Shown here: positions 25,905 through 34,555 of the stretch, piece after piece
Layout of the letters: every line of letters begins with the position of its first letter
Numbering within the stretch: position 1 is the first letter of the stretch
Assembly: GCF_000282355.1 (NCBI RefSeq)
Contig: NZ_AKJL01000091.1
Location: 1-59,538, forward strand
Source: Pseudomonas sp. GM49
GTDB taxonomy: Bacteria > Pseudomonadota > Gammaproteobacteria > Pseudomonadales > Pseudomonadaceae
Length of the DNA: 59,538 nt
Direction: 5' to 3'
The notes under the pieces: model-generated
The model's input: the letters and a program-made list of their open reading frames with translations, nothing else
Told to the model about the DNA's origin: nothing
Databases searched by the model: none
Position numbers and translations under genes: made by a program

Positions 25905-27557
25905 TCAGTGTTTGTACGGGACTCCTCTCCAGCCGCTAAATATCGAATGCAGCGTGATCCCTTCGTTCGCTTCATAAAGCCCTTCTCCGGAAAGGCGTGG
26001 ACAGGTCTGTGATCCGGCATGATGCACAGCAATGACCTCCCAGTACTTGTTAAACACTGGGCTGCCGGAGCTGCCCGGGTCAGTGGGGGTACGGTAGTGC
26101 ATGAGGCGATCGTGCGCACAAACGTCGAGCAGGACGCTGTCTTGCAGCGAAAATTGCATTTCCCCCGCCCGAGGGTGGCCCACGACAAATGCTTTGACTT
26201 TGGGAGACGGCAAGGGAATTTTGTCTGCTACGCAAAGGCCTTGTGCTCCGATTGGTGTTCGGTCCAAGCGGCAGATCGTTACATCCAGCATGCCTGGCGC
26301 TTGGGTCACGTTACCGAGTTGACCAGGCTCTGAACTGAATAGTACTTCCTGCACGCGACAAGGGGGCATTCCGCTGTCGGCCTCCACTTCAAAGGTAACC
26401 CGTGCGTCTGCGCAGAAAATGGCCTTTGGTACGGTGTCGCTGATCACATGGGCATTCGTAATGAACAGCAGGCCTTCTACTCCAAAAAACGAGCCCTGAA
26501 TCAGAAAGCCTGTCCCCAGGCGTACGCCCTCTTTATTTGTTACACACCCAATATTCGGAATCAGTGTGAGCATCGTGCGAATGTCGTCGACAGTGAATGC
26601 TTTTTCACCGGAGAAATTTTTTTCCAGTTCTTCGGGATTCTGCTGCAGTCGCCTTAAATGGTGAACGTCCGCGGACCAACGACGTTGCGTGTGCAGCACG
26701 TGGCGTTCGAAGATCCGAGCGAGACGCCCTTCGCATGTCGATTCTTCGAGCGGTGACCCGCCCCAGACTTCCCGCAACTGACGGGAGTAGCTTTCCGTTT
26801 CGAACGGACCGCATTTTGGGTGGAACAAAAAACGGTATAGCCAGAGCTCGGCCGACTCGTTCCATCCCGCTGCTGGTTGAAGTCGATGGAGCGCTAAATT
26901 TGCCTCGGACGCAGTCGCCAATGCCCATGGATCTGAGGGCTTACTTCGAACGGTCGTCGTCGCCAGATTTAGTACATCATGCGCGAGATCGATCAAGTCG
27001 TGGATCGGCTGAGGAATCTGTTCGTGAAGGCGTACGCGTAGCGCCAATACGTTACCGCCCAAAAAGAAACTTGGCGCTATTTGCCATTGTTTTTCGTAAC
27101 AGTCGATCGACGCTACCAGCTGGTTCATATCGTTCGTCAGCACAAAGCGTTGCTTTCGGATCCGGCCTCGCAAAGCAAAAAAATCGGTTTCCTGCGCCTT
27201 GAACTCCAGGTCATTTGGACAAGCAGTGCGCATCTGATCCATTTCATCCAGAAGCTCGTCGGCTCGCTCTAGCGCACCGAGTTCGACCATTGCTTGCGCG
27301 AGCAATCGTTGAATGATGGGGTCGCAACCTCGAGTATCATGCCAAGCGTTGCCTATCTCATGGACATGTTCGAATTGGCGGTGTTTACGCAGTACGTCCA
27401 TGGCCTCACGGATGTCTTTATGCGGCACCGGGTTGCCAGCGTGGGCGAGCTCATCTGCAAGCAGATGAACCGCACCGGCGAGCAGTGGCACAGACGCCTC
27501 GGGGTATTCACCCCGTACCAGCGCCTGGGCTAATTGTTGCTCGGTTTGAGTGATCAT
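25905..27557 (-). CDS. trypsin-like serine protease with N-terminal TPR/TRAFs-binding-like region
   Basis: 550 residues. Residues 1-320 are helical with TPR-like pairs (MVELGALERADELLDEM) resembling the TRAFs-binding/TPR regions of conflict-system proteins. Residues 330-550 form a chymotrypsin-fold protease with His370 (FITNAHVIS), Asp425 (LDVTICRLD) and Ser497 (DPGSSGSPVF). No signal peptide is present, so it should act in the cytoplasm, as protease effectors of defence systems do. It is last in an operon behind a membrane protein, a SLOG-like protein and a lipase-like hydrolase, and its ATG overlaps the lipase stop (ATGA). Confidence 0.85.
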   Translation of the reverse strand: MITQTEQQLAQALVRGEYPEASVPLLAGAVHLLADELAHAGNPVPHKDIREAMDVLRKHRQFEHVHEIGNAWHDTRGCDPIIQRLLAQAMVELGALERADELLDEMDQMRTACPNDLEFKAQETDFFALRGRIRKQRFVLTNDMNQLVASIDCYEKQWQIAPSFFLGGNVLALRVRLHEQIPQPIHDLIDLAHDVLNLATTTVRSKPSDPWALATASEANLALHRLQPAAGWNESAELWLYRFLFHPKCGPFETESYSRQLREVWGGSPLEESTCEGRLARIFERHVLHTQRRWSADVHHLRRLQQNPEELEKNFSGEKAFTVDDIRTMLTLIPNIGCVTNKEGVRLGTGFLIQGSFFGVEGLLFITNAHVISDTVPKAIFCADARVTFEVEADSGMPPCRVQEVLFSSEPGQLGNVTQAPGMLDVTICRLDRTPIGAQGLCVADKIPLPSPKVKAFVVGHPRAGEMQFSLQDSVLLDVCAHDRLMHYRTPTDPGSSGSPVFNKYWEVIAVHHAGSQTCPRLSGEGLYEANEGITLHSIFSGWRGVPYKH

Positions 27558-28549
27558 TTAAGTTTCAGCTCGAGTGCCTGCGCCAGTAGCGCACGAAAAT
27601 GTTTGCCGGCAAAATAGTGCGTAATGGTATGGCGCCAGCTGCCCCAGTTGCTTTCTCGCACATCCTCCACCTTGCGATCTTTATATGGAGCGTAATCGTT
27701 CATCCTGGGGTCTGCGCCACAAACCGGATCAAGCGGGTCATAGACATTGATCCAGCGAGGGAGCTCTGGTGGGAAATCGACGTGTCTGGTGACATCCACC
27801 GAAAGTTGTTCCTGTACCTCGGTGATGCCAAGCGGCGATCCGAGCGTGAACAAGACTTCAACCGGTGGGCAATCTTCGCGATTGCGTATGACATCGTACG
27901 CGATCATCGTCCCCATGCTGTGCGTTACCAGGACGACCTTCTCTGCTTCTTGCTTGGCTTGTTTGATCTTGGCAATCAATCGATCCTGCAACTCCTGGCG
28001 TACCTGGAATTTCACACCATCCGAGGGGCGCACGTACTCTTTTTTGAACAAGTAGTAATAAGCCTCCATGGCCGCCTTCTTGATTACGGCCTCCTTCACC
28101 CGCTTGGGTAACCACGACGCGATCTCAAATTGTGCAGCCTCGTGTGCCGCTGGCAATGATTCGAGACCCGGCGGATCTTCTGGTGAAGGTGCTTCTCGCA
28201 TCTTGCGCTCAAGCTCAGCGAGGAATTTTGCTTCTTCGGCGTTGGCAGGTACCGGAATTGCAAGCTCACCGGCGACCTGCTCGAAATTTTGTTCCTGGAC
28301 AACAGCGTCGCTTTCGGATTCGTAATAGGAATCAAATTCTGTTTCGTAGCTGTCGCCGTAGAAAACGTCCGCGTAGTAATTGAAATAACGCTCCACACCT
28401 TGAACTTCAAGGTCGATACCTGGATTTTTACCATCGAACGGCGGCGGTGTATCAGAGCGTTCCAGCCCCCAGAGCCAGATCTCTTTGAGCTTTTCCTCTG
28501 GGGGTTTCTTCGCAAGCCCATGCACAAAGACGACAGCGTATTTTCTCAT
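27554..28549 (-). CDS. lipase-like alpha/beta hydrolase
   Basis: 331 residues with an HG oxyanion loop near the start (VVFVHGLAKK), nucleophile elbow Thr-His-Ser211-Met-Gly (VTHSMGTMIAYDV), a candidate acid in INVYDPLDPVCG and a histidine in THYFAGKHF. A long acidic helical insert (about 60-170) separates the first strand from the core. No export signal is seen, so it is probably a cytosolic lipase or phospholipase. ATG 28549 is used; a start at 28570 would overlap the upstream gene. It sits 17 bases after the SLOG-like gene and overlaps the protease start. Lipases and proteases are recurrent effectors in nucleotide-signalling defence. Confidence 0.8.
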   Translation of the reverse strand: MRKYAVVFVHGLAKKPPEEKLKEIWLWGLERSDTPPPFDGKNPGIDLEVQGVERYFNYYADVFYGDSYETEFDSYYESESDAVVQEQNFEQVAGELAIPVPANAEEAKFLAELERKMREAPSPEDPPGLESLPAAHEAAQFEIASWLPKRVKEAVIKKAAMEAYYYLFKKEYVRPSDGVKFQVRQELQDRLIAKIKQAKQEAEKVVLVTHSMGTMIAYDVIRNREDCPPVEVLFTLGSPLGITEVQEQLSVDVTRHVDFPPELPRWINVYDPLDPVCGADPRMNDYAPYKDRKVEDVRESNWGSWRHTITHYFAGKHFRALLAQALELKLK

Positions 28550-28566
28550 CACCTTTACTCCTTGCA

Positions 28567-29196
28567 TCAATCCAGAAACAACGCCTGGGCAGCGCCACCA
28601 AAATCCCGGGGGGCCGGCCTGTCCGCTTTAACAGCCTTCAGCTCTGCTCGTGCATGATCCATGTCTGCCTTGTAGAAACGAACAGTCTTGCCATCCTTAC
28701 GTCCCGCTTCAAGCTCGTCCCTGGCGATGCTGCCTCCGCCAATCCCTACCATCACATCGCTTGCGTTGACCATTGCCTGTGATGTGGGGGACAGACGTCC
28801 GTCAACTCGTTTACCGCCCCACGAGTCATCATCCACCACAAAGACACGCTCGCATTCAGGTGAAAATTTCACCCCCTCTTCGCGCGCGACGGATGAAACG
28901 ATTCCTACCGTTCGAAAGCCCTTCATCGCGGCAAGCTGATAAACCATGCCGATGCCCTCGGCGGTAGCACCGGCGCACACGATGGTGTCCAATGGATCGA
29001 ATTTTTCAAGCTCGGACAGGAGCGTTTTTCGCACTTGGTCCGTATTTTCGTATCCTGCACCCGAGAAGCCTAAAAACGTGACCACGCGCGTTTGGCCTTG
29101 AGATCGGATACCTTCAACCGCAGCCTTTGCATCCATAAACCCTCCTGTGCAAGCGAAGCACAATGCGTTATCAGAATAGATGATCGCTTTTTTCAT
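28567..29196 (-). CDS. SLOG-superfamily-like Rossmannoid protein
   Basis: 209 residues. A Rossmann-like fold with VCAGATAEGIGMVY and the SLOG/LOG-type segment MVGIGGGSIARDELEAG, in which Gly153-155 and Glu161 match the GGG...E pattern of LOG, DprA and TIR-associated ligand-binding domains. SLOG proteins bind or process nucleotides such as NAD-derived signals. ATG 29196 is preferred; the longer frame to 29397 runs into the upstream gene. It lies between a TIR/SLOG-like membrane protein and a lipase/protease pair, a context expected for a nucleotide sensor that controls effectors. Exact subfamily not determined. Confidence 0.65.
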   Translation of the reverse strand: MKKAIIYSDNALCFACTGGFMDAKAAVEGIRSQGQTRVVTFLGFSGAGYENTDQVRKTLLSELEKFDPLDTIVCAGATAEGIGMVYQLAAMKGFRTVGIVSSVAREEGVKFSPECERVFVVDDDSWGGKRVDGRLSPTSQAMVNASDVMVGIGGGSIARDELEAGRKDGKTVRFYKADMDHARAELKAVKADRPAPRDFGGAAQALFLD

Positions 29197-29254
29197 TGGA
29201 AAAAATGTAACCATCGAACCGCAATGGCGACCTGGTTGATTCCGCTTGGGCAGG

Positions 29255-30178
29255 TCATGCGTGTCTCTGCCTCCCGTCGGGTTGAGATACCCGATCTCGG
29301 AGCACCTGCTTGATCGAAGGCACATCGCGCCCGAGTGTCTGTTGCGAAAAATGCCCCTTGCTGCCGTAGAATTGAATGACCGCGCCTTCTGGGTCATAGG
29401 GTGGAAGCAGTATTCCCAACGGCTTGAGGTGCACGCTGACGTTAACCCAGTTCAAAGCGTCGTTTTGCTCGAGCAGCTCCTGGTTTGATGAGGATGCCCA
29501 ACGCGATCTCCCAGGCATACGAAGCAAGGTGCTGGGGGGCATCAAAAATGTGGTCTTGTCGAGCAAACCATGTTGGATGATCCATTCGATTTCAAACAAA
29601 GATCCTCTACCCACCCCGGGCACGACGACAATGGCGCTGGCCTTGTCAGACAGCTGAGCAAATTTCTTCTCCCACTCTTCGTCAGAGCTGTACAGCTTAC
29701 CCGCCCCAACGGCGTCGCCTTCACGTCCAAGTCCAAGGAGTAAGCCCCAGGGTTTGCAGGCGTAAGCAATCAAGCTTTCCAGATCAACACCACCCCATTT
29801 TGTGGACAAACCATAAAAGCTGAAACGATCCGTCGTCGAAAAGGGCCTTAGATAAAGCGCAAATGGGGCGGTTAGCCCGGAATCAAAGATCTTGTGCGCT
29901 ACCATATCCCGATGGATTTGCACGGCAGCCAGATCTATACGGTTCAGTACGGAGTGTGCGGGCCTGCTCGCGAATTGGGCCAACGCGAGAGCGAGGAAAG
30001 GCTCCCCAAAGCTCGTGCTTTTAAAATAGATCCAATACGCGCAGTACAGGTGGAGCACGCAGACAATGAGAGGTGCAAAGAACGGTGTGAGCGCCAGCAT
30101 GTATCGAGATTTGTAGATCCAAAAACCCACGATGCCGAGCACGACCCACAGCGCCGCCAGGGCGCGCAATACCTCCAT
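29255..30178 (-). CDS. two-helix membrane protein with cytoplasmic TIR/SLOG-like domain
   Basis: 307 residues. Two N-terminal membrane helices (ALAALWVVLGIVGFWIY and FFAPLIVCVLHLYCAYW) precede a soluble domain with APFALYLRPFSTTDRF, LGREGDAVGAGKLYSSDEEW and KASAIVVVPGVGRGSLFEIE. The pattern strand-LRPF, then a loop rich in Gly and a late glutamate, is reminiscent of TIR or SLOG folds, but I cannot place it in a named family. GGAG lies eight bases before ATG 30178. It heads a four-gene operon (membrane protein, SLOG-like, lipase, protease) and may be the membrane sensor or an effector. Confidence 0.7.
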   Translation of the reverse strand: MEVLRALAALWVVLGIVGFWIYKSRYMLALTPFFAPLIVCVLHLYCAYWIYFKSTSFGEPFLALALAQFASRPAHSVLNRIDLAAVQIHRDMVAHKIFDSGLTAPFALYLRPFSTTDRFSFYGLSTKWGGVDLESLIAYACKPWGLLLGLGREGDAVGAGKLYSSDEEWEKKFAQLSDKASAIVVVPGVGRGSLFEIEWIIQHGLLDKTTFLMPPSTLLRMPGRSRWASSSNQELLEQNDALNWVNVSVHLKPLGILLPPYDPEGAVIQFYGSKGHFSQQTLGRDVPSIKQVLRDRVSQPDGRQRHA

Positions 30179-30677
30179 TCTCTCCGCTCCTGCTTGTTTG
30201 GATGCCCAGGTCTGGTAAGGCTTGCAGAAAAATCGCTCGCGCCCTTGCTTCGCCCTGAACCATTAGTTTCACAGCCACGTTGCGCAAGATAAATCGGTAC
30301 ATCCGCAATACGAATGATGGAGCCGGAAAAATATGGCGAAGCCGGATTGGGGGCTATCAGTCACATTGGGCCAACTGTCTGATTAAGCGCTCGATTTATC
30401 ACTCACCGAAGCAAATGACAGTGCGATCGCTTGATAGGACACTGGAAGAATAAGCAGGGTACAGAGTTCTCGCCAGGCGCTACGAAAAACAGTGTTGAGC
30501 TGTCCTTCGTTGGGAACGCCGAATTACATGCGGCGGCGATCAGCGTGATACCACGATGGCTGCGATCCAGGTCATCTGACATCCCATAATGTGATTGACC
30601 AATATGGGTATATACCCGTAGATTTCGTGTTGATCTTTTTCATTCCTTCGCCCATTCAGGCGCATTTGGAGTTTCTT
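30179..30677. other. intergenic region with a GGGTATATACCC palindrome
   Basis: Promoter region between the membrane-protein operon (-) and the aldehyde dehydrogenase relic (+). A perfect 12-base palindrome GGGTATATACCC lies at 30606-30617, about 60 bases before the relic start, and may be an operator left from the intact gene. No gene is seen. Confidence 0.5.
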
Positions 30678-31863
30678 ATGTATCCAGACGTTCACTGTAC
30701 ATCGATGGACAATGGCGAGCCGGTGAAGACGGTCACACCCTCCCTGTGATCAACCCTGCCACGGGCGAAACGCTGGGTACCGTTGCGTGTGCCAGCATTG
30801 CCGATCTGGATCAAGCGCTGGACGCTGCAGACCGCGGCTTTGCAACCTGGCGAAATGTACCGGCTTACGAGCGGTACAAAATCATGCGCACCGCAGCCAA
30901 CCTGTTGCGCGAGTGCGCTGATCGCATTGCTCGCAACATGACTCAGGAACAGGGCAAACCTCTGGCTGAAGCGCGCATGGAAACGATGTCTGCTGCAGAC
31001 ATCATTGATTGGCTAGCCGAAGAAGGTCGTCGAGCTTACGGCCGACTGGTGCCCTCGAGAAACAAGTCGGTCGAGCAAAAAGTCATCAAAGAACCGGTGG
31101 GGCCCGTAGCGGCGTTCACGCCCTGGAATTTTCCGATCAACCAAGTGGTTCGCAAGCTCTCTTCTGCACTGGCCGCGGGATGCTCCATCATCGTCAAGGC
31201 CCCGGAAGAAACACCCGCTTCGCCTGCAGAATTGGTGCAAGCGTTTATCGACGCTGGCGTACCCACCGATGTGATCAGCCTGGTGTTTGGTGATCCTGCA
31301 CAGATATCCAGCTACTTGATTGCCCATCCGATCATCAAGAAAGTCACGTTCACCGGCTCCACACCCGTGGGTAAGCAATTGGCCGCGTTGGCCGGACAGC
31401 ATATGAAGCGTGCAACCATATCGAGAAGTTTGTCGCCCTGACTCGCAAGGTGAAAGTCGGCAACGGGCTCGAACAGGGTGTGACCATGGGGCCTTTGGCA
31501 AACGCACGCCGCGCGCCGGCTCTGTCGGCCTTGGTCAAGGATGCCTGTAACAGTGGGGCCAGGCTTCACCTCGGAGACGAAACTCCTGGCGGCCCTGGCT
31601 ACTTTTTTTCGCCCACTGTACTCAGTGAACTCACGCCGCAGATGCGCATCATGAACGAAGAGCCCTTCGGCCCTGTGGCACTGATAGTGCCGTTTGACAC
31701 GCTGGAGGATGCTGTCAAGGAAGCCAATCGCGTCCCGTTCGGGCTTGCGTCCTACGCCTTCACATCTTCCATGAAAACGACGCACGTCCTCAGTACCCAG
31801 ATTGAAGCTGGCATGTTGTCGATTAACCATCAGGGTATTGGATACAGATGTTATATCTCTTAG
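30678..31863 (+). pseudogene. aldehyde dehydrogenase (succinate-semialdehyde-type) pseudogene
   Basis: Clear ALDH sequence, but broken three ways. ATG 30678 begins MYPDVH and is then out of frame with [13 protein letters not shown], which a single-base deletion near 30692 explains. The frame continues through [15 protein letters not shown] and [20 protein letters not shown] to a stop at 31441. About 50-60 residues holding the catalytic Glu (ELGG) and Cys are deleted, and the sequence resumes in another frame ([18 protein letters not shown]). It stops at 31863 after LSINHQGIG, missing the last 50 or so residues. No activity is possible. It is a relic of a metabolic gene inside the defence island. 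Confidence 0.88.
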
Positions 31864-31951
31864 AACAAGGGTGCCCACGACGGTGTAATGAGCATTCATC
31901 GTCAGGCCAGTCACGCTCTTGGGGCGTGCACAAATAAATCGGAGACAGGGA

Positions 31952-33115
31952 ATGCATGTCGTTGGTGGTCTTTATCGAGAGCTGTGCGATATACCTTCCT
32001 GGGATGCCACAATGGGCTCTGGAGGCCGAGCAGCGTTGGCCGCCGCGGCATTGTTGCCGAATGTAGAGCTGTCTACCTTTGCATCGTCAGTAGATCATCA
32101 TGCAGTCCTTGCGATTCAAACCAAGGGAATAGCTGTTCATACCACCAATCGAGCCTCGCCGATTGTTTTTGCGTATTTTCATCCCTTGTCTGCGCCATAC
32201 ATTGAACCACCGCGAGGCGCCATAGAGGGCGATGCCTTAATCAAGGCCGCAGGTGAGGCAGTACTGCGCTTCGGCTTTCTTGAAGGCGATGCGGTTGTCG
32301 AGGCCAATCGGGCCGTGTATGACCCACAAACCTGGCGTAATCCACCGTCGTTCTGGGCAAACGGATCGACGACCAAGGAACTCGCCTTGGTGATGAATGA
32401 GTTGGAATTGCGTAGTATTTCTGAGCTGGACAACTTGGCCTCTGCAGCGCAGCATATTTTGAAAAAAGAGAAAGCCGCGGTTGTTGTTGTCAAACGCGGA
32501 ACTCGGGGGGCTTCAGTTTACGAAGCAACCGGCAAGGTAACGCATGTGCCTGCTTACCGTTCCCGTAAGGTTTTCAAAATTGGAACCGGCGACATATTCA
32601 GTGCCGTATTTGCCGTTTATTGGGCCGAAAAACAAATGCCACCCAGCGAAGCTGCTGATCTGGCGTCGCGATTCGTTTCTGCCTATTGCGATACTCGTGA
32701 ATTCAACTTTGATGAGCCCTCGCTGCAATTACGTGAACCGGTATCATCCGGGGGCGGCGGCGTGATCCGGCTCGAAGGGAGCATCATGTCATTGGGGCAA
32801 CGATACACGATGGAAGAAGCCAGGTTTGCATTACGCGAATTGGGGGTAGACGTACTGTGTCCGCAGCTGGATGCGACAGTCACTGGGTGGAATGTTGATG
32901 CAACCCTGGTGATCAGTGATGGGTTGCCAGCACAAGCGTTGGCTCGAATTGCCAAGGACAAGGACAGCGCAGTCCCTGTTGTCGTTCTCAATGAGAGGGC
33001 CACCGCGGAAATGGTGCTTGCCTGCGCGACATGGACTACCGAGGATTTCACCACTGCCATGTACCTTACTGCATGGGCCGCTGGTGAAACTCAGGCTCGA
33101 AGAATACAACAATAA
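31952..33115 (+). CDS. PfkB-family kinase fused to nucleoside deoxyribosyltransferase-like domain
   Basis: 387 residues. Residues 1-260 are ribokinase-like: a Gly-rich substrate segment near 21-30 (MGSGGRAALA), VVVVKRGTRGASVY, and the anion-hole/catalytic motif GTGD (211-214) in IGTGDIFSAVFA. Residues 270-387 (VIRLEGSIMSLGQRYTMEEA then GVDVLCPQ) look like a NDT-type Rossmann domain. Together they suggest phosphorylation and base exchange or hydrolysis of a nucleoside. GGAG lies seven bases before ATG 31952. It is 57 bases upstream of the TIR-TGT gene and on the same strand, so it probably heads that operon. Nucleoside handling fits the queuosine-type enzymes downstream; the fusion itself is unusual. 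Confidence 0.7.
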   Translation: MHVVGGLYRELCDIPSWDATMGSGGRAALAAAALLPNVELSTFASSVDHHAVLAIQTKGIAVHTTNRASPIVFAYFHPLSAPYIEPPRGAIEGDALIKAAGEAVLRFGFLEGDAVVEANRAVYDPQTWRNPPSFWANGSTTKELALVMNELELRSISELDNLASAAQHILKKEKAAVVVVKRGTRGASVYEATGKVTHVPAYRSRKVFKIGTGDIFSAVFAVYWAEKQMPPSEAADLASRFVSAYCDTREFNFDEPSLQLREPVSSGGGGVIRLEGSIMSLGQRYTMEEARFALRELGVDVLCPQLDATVTGWNVDATLVISDGLPAQALARIAKDKDSAVPVVVLNERATAEMVLACATWTTEDFTTAMYLTAWAAGETQARRIQQ

Positions 33116-33172
33116 TTGGCATCACCTGCGGGTCGTGCAACGGAATGTAATCAGCTGAGGCCAGATTGATTC

Positions 33173-34555
33173 ATGGCAGACGTCTATATCATTTATGCCA
33201 AAGAAAACCGTGCGACAGCGCTGAAGGTTCGTGATTACTTGTCTGCCTCCTGGAGCGTATGGCTCGACGACTTCATTGTTGGCGACTTCAACGTTGCAAT
33301 CAAAGAAAGTATTCAGCAAGCCAAATGCGTGGTCGCCCTTTATTCGTCTTTTGCGAGCAAGCCGGCTGTTACCGGGGAGCTGAGCCTGGCGGAAAAATAT
33401 CAGAAGAAAATTATCCCCCTCCTTCTGGACGACAGCGACCCACCCTACCCGTATGGGCACCTCAGCAGCGTCGACTTTCGCTCATGGCCAGGTGCAATCG
33501 ATCATCCGACTTTTCAGCTTCTTCAGAAAAAAATAGGGCTCGTCGTGGCTCCTCGCGCCAAACCTGCTCGACTGGCTGCCACAGCCGGCGGCGCGCTGGC
33601 ATTACCGAATGTCTTCATGTCTGTCTCGTCTCATGAAACACAATTTGACCCAGTGGACGCATTGTCCGCGCTAAGAATCCACGCAACCTCCTCTATTTTG
33701 GTATCGGCGTATGACTTGATTCATTCGCAGTCAAGGGATGCCATGGTTGAAGAAATACAGACATATCGGGACAACGGCGGGTTTGTGCTGATCGATTCGG
33801 GAAACTACGAAGCGCACCGGTTGAACGACACGCGATGGAAACCAGCCCACCTGAAAAAAGTGTTGCTCAACACCCCCCACGACTGGGCATTCTGCTTTGA
33901 CAACATGAAGCCCAGCGACAAATTCGACGTAGCCGTCAGGCAGGTTGTCAGGGCGGTTGAACGTGATGCAAAACACACTTCTGCGCCCATGCTTCCGATC
34001 ATTCATATCAAACAAAATGAAGCGGGCCTTGCTCGGCTTCCGCGCATCGTTAGAGCAATCTCGGAACAGCTGCGGCCACCGATCATTGCCATACCGGAGC
34101 GGGAGCTGGGTGCTGGGCTTGCACAACGCGCATTGACGGTCAGACAGATCAGGGACGAGCTGGACAAGCTGCCTTACTATCAGTCCATCCATTTGCTCGG
34201 TACCGGCAACCCTTGGAGCATCGCGGTGCTGGCCGCGGCGGGAGCCGACACCTTTGATGGGCTTGAATGGTGCCGGTTTGCTGTGGACCCCAGCTCCGAG
34301 CGACTCCATCATTTCCAGCACTTTGATTTTTTTAGAGCGAAAAGACTCAGGACCGACCTGATGGATGTGGTGGATGCCGACGAAGACATTGGGTATGCGG
34401 GCAAGGTCGCTTTCCACAATCTAGAGTATTATGGGGAATTTAATCGGCTGATGCGCGAAATGTACTCGACGGGTGACACAGAATCCTTCGCATTGGGCGT
34501 GACCGGCTTAAAGAGTGTCGAGCTTCGAAAGCTATTCCCAGGGATATTCCTATGA
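33173..34555 (+). CDS. TIR-TGT fusion (TIR domain plus queuine tRNA-ribosyltransferase-like)
   Basis: 460 residues. Residues 1-120 form a TIR domain (MADVYIIYAKENRATALKVR) with the usual late glutamate, Glu69, in AVTGELSLAEKY. Residues 150-450 resemble tRNA-guanine transglycosylase: DSGNYE (Asp208) matches the DSGGFQ active-site motif, and LLGTGNPWSIAVLAAAGADTF ends at FDGLEWCR, where Asp362 matches the nucleophile in FDCVLPTR. A helical end (HNLEYYGEFNRLMREMY) is also TGT-like. The usual zinc cysteines are not obvious. TGTs exchange guanine for 7-deazaguanines; the target here is unknown. Its stop overlaps the OGG-like start (ATGA). Confidence 0.8.
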   Translation: MADVYIIYAKENRATALKVRDYLSASWSVWLDDFIVGDFNVAIKESIQQAKCVVALYSSFASKPAVTGELSLAEKYQKKIIPLLLDDSDPPYPYGHLSSVDFRSWPGAIDHPTFQLLQKKIGLVVAPRAKPARLAATAGGALALPNVFMSVSSHETQFDPVDALSALRIHATSSILVSAYDLIHSQSRDAMVEEIQTYRDNGGFVLIDSGNYEAHRLNDTRWKPAHLKKVLLNTPHDWAFCFDNMKPSDKFDVAVRQVVRAVERDAKHTSAPMLPIIHIKQNEAGLARLPRIVRAISEQLRPPIIAIPERELGAGLAQRALTVRQIRDELDKLPYYQSIHLLGTGNPWSIAVLAAAGADTFDGLEWCRFAVDPSSERLHHFQHFDFFRAKRLRTDLMDVVDADEDIGYAGKVAFHNLEYYGEFNRLMREMYSTGDTESFALGVTGLKSVELRKLFPGIFL

